Shown: positions 7,231-13,094 of the stretch, piece by piece
How positions within the stretch are numbered: position 1 is the first letter of the stretch
How the letters are laid out: each line of letters starts with the position of its first letter
Assembly: GCA_002315475.1 (NCBI GenBank)
Contig: DCGI01000087.1
Span: 1-13,094, forward strand
Length of the DNA stretch: 13,094 nt
Source: Christensenella sp. UBA1782
GTDB lineage: Bacteria; Bacillota; Clostridia; Christensenellales; DTU072
Direction of reading: 5' to 3'
The notes under the pieces: model-generated
The model's input: only the letters and a program-made list of their open reading frames with translations
Database searches by the model: none
Told to the model about the DNA's origin: nothing
Translations under genes and position numbers: made by a program

Positions 7231-8100
7231 TTACTTGTTGGATTGGAATTTTGCGATTTCCGCATTGATTTCCTCTGCGAAATTCTCACTCTTCTTTTCC
7301 AATCCTTCGCCCATTTCGAAACGAACGAAACGAAGCACCTTTCCACCCTCGGGCATCAAAGCCGAAACGCGTTTTGCAGGATCTTTTACGAATTCTTGGT
7401 CAACCAAGCAAACTTCTTGGAAGAACTTTTGAATTCTGCCGGCAAGCATCTTTTCTACGATGTTGGCGGGTTTGCCTTCGTTGGCACATTGTTCCCGTAA
7501 GATGCTCTTTTCGTGTTCTACGCTGTCCGCAGGAACTTCGTCTCTGTTGACGTATAACGGTTTTGCTGCGGCAATCTGTAGTGCGATATCGTGCAGAACG
7601 ACGGAATCGATTGCGTTTTCGGCTTCCACGAGGATACCGATTTTGCCGCCGAGGTGGATATACGTGTCGACTTTGGTATCGTTGGCAACAAATTTCTCAA
7701 ATCTGCGAACGGAGATTTTTTCTCCGATTTTACCTACGGCATCGTTGATGGCGTCTTTTTTGGCTTCGACAAGTTCCTCTACGTTTGCTACGTCGATGGT
7801 GGCAACGTATTCGGCAAGTTCTTTTACCAAAGCTTTGAATTGGTCGGATGTGGCAACGAAATCGGTTTCGCAGTTTACTTCGATGAGAACGTAGTTCTTA
7901 CCTGCGTTACATGCGTATACGATACCTTCGCTGGCAATTTTGGAAGCACGCTTTACTGCGGTGGCAATCCCTTTTTTACGAAGCAATTCAATGGCTTGTT
8001 CCATATCGCCGTTGCATTCGTCAAGGGCCTTTTTACAGTCCAACATACCGACGCCGGTTTTTTCTCTTAAAGTTTTTACGTCACTTGCGGTAATAGCCAT
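7231..8100 (-). CDS. tsf: Translation elongation factor Ts
   Basis: EF-Ts is the nucleotide-exchange factor that releases GDP from EF-Tu. The 289-residue protein starts with the UBA-like domain (about 1-50: VKTLREKTGVGMLDCKKAL), then the conserved core CETDFVAT, which contains the residues that contact EF-Tu, and a dimerisation region of two subdomains. KKFFQEVCL-type sequence near 240 and KVLRFVRFEMGEG near the C terminus are family features. The start was set at MAITASDVK with GAGGGG 6-7 bases upstream; 18 more in-frame codons upstream are not conserved and overlap rpsB. It lies 13 bases after rpsB, the universal rpsB-tsf pair. Confidence 0.97.
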   Translation of the reverse strand: MAITASDVKTLREKTGVGMLDCKKALDECNGDMEQAIELLRKKGIATAVKRASKIASEGIVYACNAGKNYVLIEVNCETDFVATSDQFKALVKELAEYVATIDVANVEELVEAKKDAINDAVGKIGEKISVRRFEKFVANDTKVDTYIHLGGKIGILVEAENAIDSVVLHDIALQIAAAKPLYVNRDEVPADSVEHEKSILREQCANEGKPANIVEKMLAGRIQKFFQEVCLVDQEFVKDPAKRVSALMPEGGKVLRFVRFEMGEGLEKKSENFAEEINAEIAKFQSNK

Positions 8101-8113
8101 AATAAACCCCCTC

Positions 8114-8878
8114 TTATTGCTCTTCGACGGGAACCGAAACAACGGTTTCATCATCGTTTCCTACAAAATCAATGGTAGGTTGGTTGGCATAGTCTTGCTT
8201 GCCTTCCTTTGCTTCCAAAACGGCATCCGCCATAACGCCGGCAATCAACTTGATGGCGCGAATGGCATCGTCGTTTCCGGGAATGGCGATATCGACTTCT
8301 TCGGGATCGCAGTTGGTATCGACCAAACCGATAATCGGAATACCCAAAGCACGTGCTTCTTTGACGGCAAGGTGTTCTACCTTCAAGTCAACGACAAACA
8401 AAGCACCGGGAAGTTGACGCATATTCTTGATACCGCCGAGATTGGCTTCCAAGACGTCGCGTTCTTTCTTCATTTGGATGACTTCCTTTTTCGTATAAAC
8501 CGAAAAATCGGCTTCGGTCATACTCGACAAACGAATCAGTTTTTCGATACGGGTACGGATGGTGGAAAAGTTGGTAAGGGTGCCGCCGAGCCAACGTTCG
8601 TTCATATAAAATTGACCGCAACGTTCGGCTTCCGCTTGGATAGCTTCCTTCGCTTGCTTCTTCTTACCTACGAAAAGAATACCTTTTCCGCTTGCGGCTA
8701 TCGAACGAATATAATCGTAAGCCGAATCGATGGCTTCTACGGTTTGCTCCAAATTGATGATATGCACATCGTTGCGAGCGTCGAAGATATACTTCTTCAT
8801 TTTGGGGTTCCATTTCTTCGTTTGGTGACCGAAGTGAACACCCGCTTCCAAAAGTTGTTTCATTGAAATTACAGACAT
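8114..8878 (-). CDS. rpsB: 30S ribosomal protein S2
   Basis: S2 is a 30S subunit protein that sits near the anti-Shine-Dalgarno region and helps S1 or mRNA binding. The 254-residue protein opens with [15 protein letters not shown], has the family signature [14 protein letters not shown] (91-104), the PGALFVVD segment (157-164), and [23 protein letters not shown] (183-205). The C-terminal tail is acidic. A strong AAGGAGG precedes the ATG at 8878, 10 bases upstream. It is the first gene of the operon, behind a promoter at 8983-9011 and a roughly 98-base leader. Confidence 0.98.
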   Translation of the reverse strand: MSVISMKQLLEAGVHFGHQTKKWNPKMKKYIFDARNDVHIINLEQTVEAIDSAYDYIRSIAASGKGILFVGKKKQAKEAIQAEAERCGQFYMNERWLGGTLTNFSTIRTRIEKLIRLSSMTEADFSVYTKKEVIQMKKERDVLEANLGGIKNMRQLPGALFVVDLKVEHLAVKEARALGIPIIGLVDTNCDPEEVDIAIPGNDDAIRAIKLIAGVMADAVLEAKEGKQDYANQPTIDFVGNDDETVVSVPVEEQ

Positions 8879-8976
8879 TGTTAAAAAACCTCCTTGTTTA
8901 TTTTCCCCCGTGCATCATTAAGAAGGGCAATTCCCTTTGGGACAACAATCTTCTCTCCGCTACGGTTCGTAATTTC
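8879..8976 (-). promoter_or_regulatory. rpsB 5' leader with two mutually exclusive small hairpins
   Basis: From the predicted start (near 8976) to the rpsB ATG there are about 98 untranslated bases. AAGGG (8923-8927) can pair with CCCTT (8933-8937), while TCCC (8932-8935) can instead pair with GGGA (8939-8942); both use the same C's, so only one can form. The AAGGAGG ribosome binding site is close to the start codon. Feedback of S2 on its own leader is known in several bacteria, but I do not recognise a specific family here, so a regulatory role is a guess. Confidence 0.3.
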
Positions 8977-8982
8977 GTTGGT

Positions 8983-9011
8983 ATTTTACCACAAATAAAA
9001 AAACATTGCAA
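8983..9011 (-). promoter_or_regulatory. Promoter of the rpsB-tsf-pyrH-frr operon
   Basis: On the minus strand, TTGCAA (9011-9006, 4 of 6 matches) is separated by exactly 17 bases from TAAAAT (8988-8983, 5 of 6), with TGG directly before the -10 forming an extended -10. The start is predicted near 8976. The -35 box is the distal arm of the terminator hairpin of the preceding operon, so the two signals share bases. Confidence 0.7.
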
Positions 9012-9026
9012 GAATTTTTTGCAATG
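8997..9026 (-). terminator. Intrinsic terminator after the DUF1292 gene
   Basis: CATTGCAA (9004-9011) pairs with TTGCAATG (9019-9026) in an 8-bp perfect stem with a 7-base loop. On the minus strand it is followed directly by seven T's (9003-8997), then ATTTG. It lies 34 bases after the stop of the DUF1292 gene and ends the rarA-to-DUF1292 operon. Confidence 0.8.
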
Positions 9027-9059
9027 CTTTTTCATTTTTGTTAAGATTTTCGAAAAAAA

Positions 9060-9380
9060 TCAGTCCTCGTCGGCTTCTGCAGCCATTTTATTCAGTTCGT
9101 CGATCAACTTCGAGAGTAAGGCTTCGTCCTGGACGGGTAAAACCATTTCTTCTCCGTCTTCCCCTTCGACTATCTCCATTATCAAAACTTCGTCATCGTC
9201 GAAATCTTCCGATGCTTCTACCGGTTGCAAAAAGGTATAAAGTTTGTCCTCGTAATCCAATTCCGCAATGCAGTAGAAATTCTCTTCTTTTCCGTCTTCA
9301 TCCGTCAGCGTAAGGATATTATCCCCTTCGTCCCCGTCAAAAACTTCTTCCATCGTTTCCGTTAAATCTTCCTTGTTCAT
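9060..9380 (-). CDS. DUF1292 domain protein (YrzB-like), small acidic
   Basis: The 106-residue protein is very rich in Asp and Glu. The DUF1292 pattern is clear: NILTLTDEDGKEENFYCIAELDYEDKLY (about 21-48), followed by LQPV and, after an acidic stretch, DDDEVLIMEIVEGEDGEE. Family members of this size lie directly after ruvX in many Bacillota, as here (21 bases after the ruvX stop). There is no established biochemical function. The start is fixed by GGAGG 8 bases upstream. It is the last gene before the terminator. Confidence 0.9.
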   Translation of the reverse strand: MNKEDLTETMEEVFDGDEGDNILTLTDEDGKEENFYCIAELDYEDKLYTFLQPVEASEDFDDDEVLIMEIVEGEDGEEMVLPVQDEALLSKLIDELNKMAAEADED

Positions 9381-9401
9381 TTTTCTTACCTCCGTGTTTT
9401 T

Positions 9402-9815
9402 TTAGTTTAATCTATCTAAATAAGTTTGCAGGATGATGGTTGCCGCAACCTTATCGATAACTTTTTTTCTTTTTTCCCGTCTGACACCCGATTCAATCAG
9501 CATTTTTTCGGCACTGACGGTGGAAAGTCTTTCGTCTTGAAATACAATTTTTAAGTCGGTATATTTTTGTAATTCTTCGGCAAAAGCTCTTATTTCTATC
9601 ACCTTTTCGCCTTCGGTGCCGTCCATATTCAGAGGAAGTCCGATAACGAACGTATCGGCTTGTTTTTCTTTGACGACGGACGCTATTTTCTGTAAATCGG
9701 CTTGCAAATCTCCCGTTCTGGTAAAGGTTTCGTAGCCGCTTGCGATGATACCCATCGGATCGCTTGTAGCGATGCCGATACGAACGGTACCCACGTCTAA
9801 TGCGATTTTTCTCAT
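9402..9815 (-). CDS. ruvX: RuvX/YqgF, pre-16S rRNA nuclease and putative Holliday junction resolvase
   Basis: YqgF-family proteins have an RNase H-like fold; they are linked to 16S rRNA 5'-end maturation and, in some bacteria, to branched-DNA cutting. The 137-residue protein, the usual length, keeps the three acidic active-site residues: D7 in LDVG, E95 in FQDERLST and D121 in VIDKVAA. It also has FVIGLPLNMDGTEG (56-69). The start was set at MRKIALDVG because it aligns with the family and its ATGA overlaps the permease stop by 4 bases, with AGAGGATGG just upstream. A longer in-frame version from 9932 adds 39 residues that lie entirely in the permease gene. Confidence 0.96.
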   Translation of the reverse strand: MRKIALDVGTVRIGIATSDPMGIIASGYETFTRTGDLQADLQKIASVVKEKQADTFVIGLPLNMDGTEGEKVIEIRAFAEELQKYTDLKIVFQDERLSTVSAEKMLIESGVRREKRKKVIDKVAATIILQTYLDRLN

Positions 9816-11488
9816 ATTTCCATCCTCTCGTATAAATAATCGGCGCTTTTTCGTAAAGAACGGAAAGGCACTAAAAAAGTTACTATACTTAGGATACCGC
9901 AAATTAAATAAAAAATCAAATATCCTATCCATATTTTTTGGGAAAATACGATTGCGAGTACCGCACCGATAATAATAACCGCAAATCCGCCTGCCATAAG
10001 CAATAAAACGGGTTTCAACATTTTTTTATTGTTCTTGGTTAATTCGTTGACGGTAACGAAACGGAAATTTGGTTTTTTCAAATCGGCTTTTAATTCTACG
10101 CACAAAATCCCCGAACCGACGAAAAAGGTTTCCACGCCTAATAATATACCGAAAACAATCTGTAACGGTTCTGTCATTTTTACAAGATAGCCGATTACCA
10201 CGCCCAATCCCGTTAAGGCATTGAGAACCATACCCGTTTTCATTTTAGACAGTACGACGTCTTTTCCGGTTACGGGGGATGATTTTAAGAATGCAATCGT
10301 ATCTTTTTCCAAAGAGATACTCACGCCTGCTACGCTCGTTGAGGCACCCGCCATTAAAAAAGCTATGTAGGTCGTAAAAGCTATCGAACATAGCTGTCCG
10401 GCATAACCCGAAAGTTCTTCATCGATCTCGCTGAAAGCATCTCCCGTAAACCCGATTAAAATAGGTAAAAGAACAATGACCAAAATAGAACTTACCAATA
10501 AGGTGGGATTGGTAAAAATCAGTCTTAAGTCTTTCAAAAACAAAGCTTTTTTTATATTGGTGGAAGAATAATTCTGTTTTTTCGTTTTCTTCCCCGACGT
10601 GGAAGAGGTTTCCAAAAAGCTTTGTTGAATTTTTCTGTAGAAAACAGCACAAGAAAAGTAGGATAGGACGACGAAAAACAAACTTTCCAAAACGTACAAG
10701 AATCCGTTCAAAACCGTTTGCGTACCGAGCATTCCTTCGCAAAGATGATACTCCACGATAAAAAACTTCTTCATGTAGCCCATGGATTGCAACAAAGTGG
10801 ACGGATCTTCTTCTTGGAACAAAGCAAAGAACAACAAATATATGACGATACCGGACAAGGAAGAAAGAAGGGATACGATATTCTTGACGAGTTCTTTTTT
10901 CTTAAATCTCGTCGCAAAAAACATGAGCGGCGTAGATATAAAAACGATAAGAAGCATGGGAAGTGCGGGTGAAAAAAGAACAGTCAGGAGAATTTCCATG
11001 TAGTATCCCGCACCGATCGAAAGTCCGCTTATTTGTGCCGAAACGCCGTAAACGATAAAGAGCGGCGTAAAGAGTAACGAGGTAAAAAGTTGAGTTAAGT
11101 AACAATAGGTAAACTTTGCCGAAAAAATTTCTTTTCCCGTTACGGGCAAACTCAACAATAAGGTCGTATCGGCGGAAAAGTACAGATAGGTGACCGATAT
11201 GCTTCCTCCGAAAAACAGAATACAAAGTTGTTCCATTCCCGTCAAAACGTATAAAACTTCTTTGTAATAACCGCCCCGAACGGCGACAGCCGTAATATAA
11301 TAGACTCCGACGATAAACGATACCGCGGTAAACAAAAGAGAAATCAATACAAAGATCGTACCTACGATGCTGCCCGCTTTTTTCTTTTCATCCGTTCCTC
11401 TCCTTTTTCCCGAAAGTATGTTTTTCAGGTCAGTAAAAAAGGAAGTCAGAAACAAGCGCAAGAGGGTTTTGTAACGTGCAAAGCTCAT
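9812..11488 (-). CDS. ABC-2-type exporter permease with internal repeat
   Basis: This is a 558-residue membrane protein with about 12 hydrophobic segments (for example 40-68, 85-104, 130-148, 165-190, 205-223, 262-283, 330-347, 368-385, 424-436, 445-463, 492-514, 521-542) and no extracellular solute-binding domain. Two matching motifs occur in the two halves: LSLPVTGKEIFSAK (112-125) and KSSPVTGKDVVLSK (402-415). These suggest an ancient duplication, a feature seen in large ABC-2-type permeases. A Lys-rich hydrophilic linker lies at about 296-316. It overlaps the ATPase start-stop by 4 bases at one end and ruvX by 4 at the other, so it is coupled to both. The substrate is unknown. Confidence 0.85.
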   Translation of the reverse strand: MSFARYKTLLRLFLTSFFTDLKNILSGKRRGTDEKKKAGSIVGTIFVLISLLFTAVSFIVGVYYITAVAVRGGYYKEVLYVLTGMEQLCILFFGGSISVTYLYFSADTTLLLSLPVTGKEIFSAKFTYCYLTQLFTSLLFTPLFIVYGVSAQISGLSIGAGYYMEILLTVLFSPALPMLLIVFISTPLMFFATRFKKKELVKNIVSLLSSLSGIVIYLLFFALFQEEDPSTLLQSMGYMKKFFIVEYHLCEGMLGTQTVLNGFLYVLESLFFVVLSYFSCAVFYRKIQQSFLETSSTSGKKTKKQNYSSTNIKKALFLKDLRLIFTNPTLLVSSILVIVLLPILIGFTGDAFSEIDEELSGYAGQLCSIAFTTYIAFLMAGASTSVAGVSISLEKDTIAFLKSSPVTGKDVVLSKMKTGMVLNALTGLGVVIGYLVKMTEPLQIVFGILLGVETFFVGSGILCVELKADLKKPNFRFVTVNELTKNNKKMLKPVLLLMAGGFAVIIIGAVLAIVFSQKIWIGYLIFYLICGILSIVTFLVPFRSLRKSADYLYERMEI

Positions 11489-12222
11489 GCCTGCCCTCCC
11501 ATAGCATCGGTCAGTTGTAAGAACAGTTTTTCCAAATCGACGTTGTTTTTATGGGCTTGTAAGTCGCTCATGTCGCAGAGAGAGATCAATTTCCCTTTAT
11601 CTATGATGGCTACTCTGTCGCAAACTTTTTCGACGACTTCCAAAACGTGGGAAGAAAAGAACACGGTCTTACCGGCATCGGCAAACTCCCGCATAAGATT
11701 TTTCAAAGCAAACGAAGCTCTCGGATCCAATCCCGTCATCGGTTCGTCCAGCACCCATACGTCGGGATTGTGACAAAGTCCCGAAATAATACTGATTTTT
11801 TGTTTCATGCCGTGGGAATAGGAAGAAATCTTTTGCCCGAGTTTATCGGTCATATCGAACATGGCAGCGTATTTTTCCACCCTTGCTTTTCTGTCTTCGG
11901 CGGAAACGCCGTATAAGTCACAAACGAAATTTATGTATTGCGTTCCCGTTAAACCGGCATACAAAATATTCTCGTCGGCAACGTAAGCGATTTTCTTTTT
12001 AGCTTCGACGGGATTCTCTTTTATGTCGATTCCGCAAATCGAAATGGAACCACTCTCAAACGGCAGAATACCGCATAAGCACTTTATCGTGGTGCTTTTT
12101 CCCGCTCCGTTCGGCCCTAAAAATCCGAGAATCTCTCCGTTTTTTGCCGTCAAACTGATACTTTCGACCGCCTGAACGGCACTTTTTGCATAGGTTTTCG
12201 TTAAATTCGTGATTTCAATCAT
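11485..12222 (-). CDS. ABC exporter ATP-binding protein
   Basis: This 245-residue ABC ATPase pairs with the next gene to form an exporter. It has Walker A GPNGAGKST (36-44), the signature SYSHGMKQK (134-142, a variant of LSGGQ as in ABC-2 drug/lipid exporters), Walker B VWVLDEP with D159 and E160, the D-loop GLDP, and the H-loop His192 in FFSSHVLE. The usual Q-loop glutamine is replaced by VADEN (81-85), as in EcsA-like ATPases. The start was set at MIEITNLTKTYA; the in-frame ATG 63 bases upstream gives 21 non-conserved residues inside rarA. It overlaps rarA by 8 bases, with a GGAGG site 14 bases upstream. Confidence 0.95.
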   Translation of the reverse strand: MIEITNLTKTYAKSAVQAVESISLTAKNGEILGFLGPNGAGKSTTIKCLCGILPFESGSISICGIDIKENPVEAKKKIAYVADENILYAGLTGTQYINFVCDLYGVSAEDRKARVEKYAAMFDMTDKLGQKISSYSHGMKQKISIISGLCHNPDVWVLDEPMTGLDPRASFALKNLMREFADAGKTVFFSSHVLEVVEKVCDRVAIIDKGKLISLCDMSDLQAHKNNVDLEKLFLQLTDAMGGQA

Positions 12223-13094
12223 GTTTTTTCCAAATGCCTCCGTAATACTTTTCTTCTCCGTTTTCGCTCGGAACGTAGAATACACGTTCCTTTATATCGG
12301 GCGGAAGGTACTGTTGTTCCACCCATCCGCCGTATTCATGGGGATAACGATACCCCGAAACGGATTCGTTTTTGAAATGGGAGTCCCTTAAATACAAGGG
12401 GACGTCGTTATGTCCTTCTTGCGCCGTAGAATCCGCTGCCGATAAAGCTCTGACGACGGCATTGGACTTGGGGGCTTTACAGATATATATTATGGCTTCC
12501 GTCAACGGAATCTTGCCTTCGGGTAAACCGAGTTTTTCCATAGCGTACATGGCGTTGGTTGCCATGGTCAAAGCATACGGATCGGCGAGTCCCACGTCTT
12601 CGGCGGAATGCACGAGTAAACGACGGCACAAAATAAGCGGATCGATACCGGCATTTATTAAACGCATGGCGTAAAACAAAGCCGCATTCGGATCGCTGCC
12701 TCGCAGACTTTTACAAAAGGCACTGAGTATGTCGTAATACATACTTTCGTCCACCGAAAGAATGGGTTTTTGAACGGATTGTGCAACAACGGACTTGTCA
12801 ATGACGATTTTTCCGGTCGAATCGGACGGAGTGGAAAGCACCGCCAATTCCAACGCGTTCAACGCAACACGCAAATCTCCGTTTGCCGACATACACAAAG
12901 CGGTGACGGCGTCATCCGAAATATCTACGTCGTAATTTCCCAAACCTTCCTCGCTTTTCAAACTGCGAAGCACGCCGATTCTGAGTTCGTCCGTACTTAA
13001 CGGCTTGAACTCGAACACACGACAACGGCTTACGATGGCTCTCGTCATGGATACGAAAGGATTTTCCGTCGTACTGCCGATAAAGATAATTTCT
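12215..13094 (-). CDS. rarA: RarA (MgsA) replication-fork AAA+ ATPase, 3' part
   Basis: RarA is a clamp-loader-like AAA+ ATPase that acts at stalled replication forks and is linked to RecA and SSB. The visible 292 residues start in the sensor-1 region FIGSTTENP and continue with the arginine-finger segment IVSRCRVFEFKPL. The RarA-specific C-terminal tetramerisation domain follows, including SLRGSDPNAALFYAMRL, SAEDVGLADPYAL, KAPKSN, and near the end VPLYLRD and GYRYPHEYGGWVEQQYLP. The Walker A and B parts lie outside the window, so integrity of the N terminus cannot be judged. The stop TGA overlaps the ABC ATPase start, so the two are co-translated. Confidence 0.95.
   Translation of the reverse strand, partial: EIIFIGSTTENPFVSMTRAIVSRCRVFEFKPLSTDELRIGVLRSLKSEEGLGNYDVDISDDAVTALCMSANGDLRVALNALELAVLSTPSDSTGKIVIDKSVVAQSVQKPILSVDESMYYDILSAFCKSLRGSDPNAALFYAMRLINAGIDPLILCRRLLVHSAEDVGLADPYALTMATNAMYAMEKLGLPEGKIPLTEAIIYICKAPKSNAVVRALSAADSTAQEGHNDVPLYLRDSHFKNESVSGYRYPHEYGGWVEQQYLPPDIKERVFYVPSENGEEKYYGGIWKKHD

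Noticed and set aside
7940..8866. A 308-codon open frame on the plus strand
   Set aside because: It lies antisense to rpsB and the start of tsf, both certain genes, and its translation shows no recognisable family pattern; it is a codon-usage shadow.
9816..9932. A 39-residue N-terminal extension of ruvX
   Set aside because: It lies inside the permease gene in another frame, is not family-conserved, and the 4-base ATGA overlap gives a better start.

Overview
The window looks like chromosomal core sequence from a low-G+C, Gram-positive bacterium (Bacillota, most likely class Clostridia, possibly an uncultured lineage). The grounds are a gene order rpsB-tsf-pyrH-frr-cdsA-dxr-rseP-ispG-polC-like, typical of that group, an ruvX-DUF1292 pair, a PolC-type (not DnaE-type) exonuclease architecture, and strong GGAGG-type ribosome binding sites. 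All thirteen recognised genes, plus a possible gene fragment at the left edge, lie on the minus strand, so transcription runs from high to low coordinates. There are no tRNA, rRNA, CRISPR, insertion-sequence or prophage signals.

Region 1 (13094 to about 9004): the 3' part of rarA (replication-fork maintenance AAA+ ATPase), an ABC exporter ATPase and its ABC-2-type permease, ruvX (pre-16S rRNA nuclease / resolvase-like) and a small acidic DUF1292 protein. The first four genes are joined by 8-, 4- and 4-base overlaps, so they are almost certainly one translationally coupled operon. It ends in an intrinsic terminator at about 8997-9026.

Region 2 (9011 to about 5780): a good extended -10 promoter, whose -35 box lies inside the previous terminator stem, opens a translation/UMP-kinase operon: rpsB, tsf, pyrH, frr. 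A terminator-like hairpin separates tsf from pyrH, and another follows frr.

Region 3 (5749 to 135): cdsA (CDP-diacylglycerol synthesis), dxr and ispG (two steps of the MEP isoprenoid pathway), rseP (site-2 protease) and a 507-residue protein that is the N-terminal, OB and proofreading-exonuclease part of PolC with no PHP or polymerase domain. The uppS gene normally found between frr and cdsA is missing; a hairpin stands in its place.

Region 4 (134 to 1): a strong promoter, a leader containing a perfect 26-bp palindrome, and a probable GTG start of the next gene.

The most unusual item is the polymerase-less PolC-like protein at the usual polC position. Next are the missing uppS, the structured leader at the left edge, and a Ser-to-Cys change at a phosphate-binding position of DXR. 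I see no clear new defence or mobile system; the window is mostly housekeeping DNA with some odd local departures.
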